This document shows, in pieces, positions 5,639-6,026 of a stretch of DNA of 6,026 bases; positions within the stretch are counted from its first letter, which is position 1, and every line of letters starts with the position of its first letter. The notes under the pieces are model-generated. The model was given only the letters and a program-made list of their open reading frames with translations, ran no database searches and was not told where the DNA came from. The DNA comes from Clostridiales bacterium (GTDB lineage: Bacteria > Bacillota > Clostridia > Oscillospirales > Oscillospiraceae). Location: contig JAHAEW010000123.1 in assembly GCA_018374635.1 (NCBI GenBank), positions 1 to 6,026 on the forward strand, read 5' to 3'. Both the position numbers and the translations under genes were made by a program.

Positions 5639-6026
5639 ATGAACGGAATCCAAGCGATTACAGCGCAAATTATCGCTGATGCACAGACTGAGGCAGATCA
5701 GATTTTGGCCCAAGCCAGGGCCAGAGCGAAGGAATGTCTCTCCGCTTATCAAGAACAGGCGTATATTCAGAGCACCGCCCTGTTGGAGCGCAGCGAGAGG
5801 GAGTCCGCCCTTCGGGAAGAACGCCTCTCCCATGCTGCAATCTTAGCGGCACGCAATTTACGGCTCAGTACCGAGCAGGAAATGAGGGAGCGTGCCTTTG
5901 CCGCGGCATTAAAGCAACTGTCGGAATTGCCGGACGGGGAATACGTAGGGCTGCTGGCGGGGCTGGCGGCGGAGGCGTCGTCCACGGGACGGGAGGAGGT
6001 CATTCTGTCCCAGAAGGACCGGGCGC
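5639..6026 (+). CDS. ntpE: V-type ATP synthase/ATPase subunit E (N-terminal 129 residues, 3' truncated)
   Basis: ATG 5639 opens a frame with no stop before the window ends. The first 95 or so residues (starting MNGIQAITAQIIADAQTEAD) form a long charged helix typical of the stalk subunit E, which pairs with the G/H-type subunit. The start of the globular domain follows: YVGLLAGLAAEASSTGREEVILSQKDR (102-128) matches the family pattern of a short helix, a Gly, then E-E-V-I-L-S and an Asp. The ribosome binding site AAAGGTGGGAG (5625-5635) ends 3 nt before the start, and the gene follows subunit K after 31 bp. The family is usually near 190-210 residues, so about a third is missing. Subunits C, F, A, B and D would be expected next. 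Confidence 0.88.
   Translation, partial: MNGIQAITAQIIADAQTEADQILAQARARAKECLSAYQEQAYIQSTALLERSERESALREERLSHAAILAARNLRLSTEQEMRERAFAAALKQLSELPDGEYVGLLAGLAAEASSTGREEVILSQKDRA

Noticed and set aside
1..6026. CRISPR arrays, tRNA or rRNA genes, insertion sequences, phage or toxin-antitoxin genes
   Set aside because: No regularly spaced repeats, tRNA-like folds, transposase motifs or terminal inverted repeats were seen; coding genes fill nearly the entire window.

Overview
The window is a GC-rich, gene-dense bacterial segment with every supported gene on the + strand. It most resembles an anaerobic, amino-acid- or organic-acid-fermenting Firmicute, perhaps a gut Oscillospiraceae-type clostridium. 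That placement is inferred from the gene content (sodium-pumping decarboxylase plus V-type ATPase), the strong AAGGAGG-type ribosome binding sites and the protein character. No 16S or other taxonomic marker is present.

Left part (1-2720), carboxylic-acid/CoA module: the C-terminal half of the membrane beta subunit of a sodium-translocating decarboxylase (glutaconyl-CoA type preferred) is followed by a minimal 69-residue biotin carrier with the EAMKM lysine. Next come a small three-helix PQ-loop/SemiSWEET-like membrane protein and a 486-residue Cat1-family CoA-transferase with its catalytic Glu (E277). Together these suggest decarboxylation of a CoA thioester coupled to Na+ export, with acyl-CoA/carboxylate exchange by the CoA-transferase.

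Boundary (2721-2841): a 19-bp imperfect hairpin without a clear T-run separates the first module from the second. I see no convincing promoter.

Right part (2842-6026), start of a V-type (A/V) ATPase operon: G/H-type peripheral-stalk subunit, membrane subunit I, proteolipid subunit K, and the first 129 codons of stalk subunit E, which runs off the window. The order matches the beginning of the Enterococcus hirae ntp operon (ntpF-I-K-E). Subunit K retains the full set of residues that bind Na+ in E. hirae NtpK, so the two modules plausibly form a Na+ circuit: the decarboxylase exports Na+ and the ATPase couples Na+ flow to ATP synthesis or hydrolysis.

The region is mostly recognisable metabolism and bioenergetics rather than a new system. 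The least explained items are the PQ-loop protein inside the decarboxylase cluster, the linker-less biotin carrier, the boundary hairpin, and a sharp codon-usage difference between the two modules.
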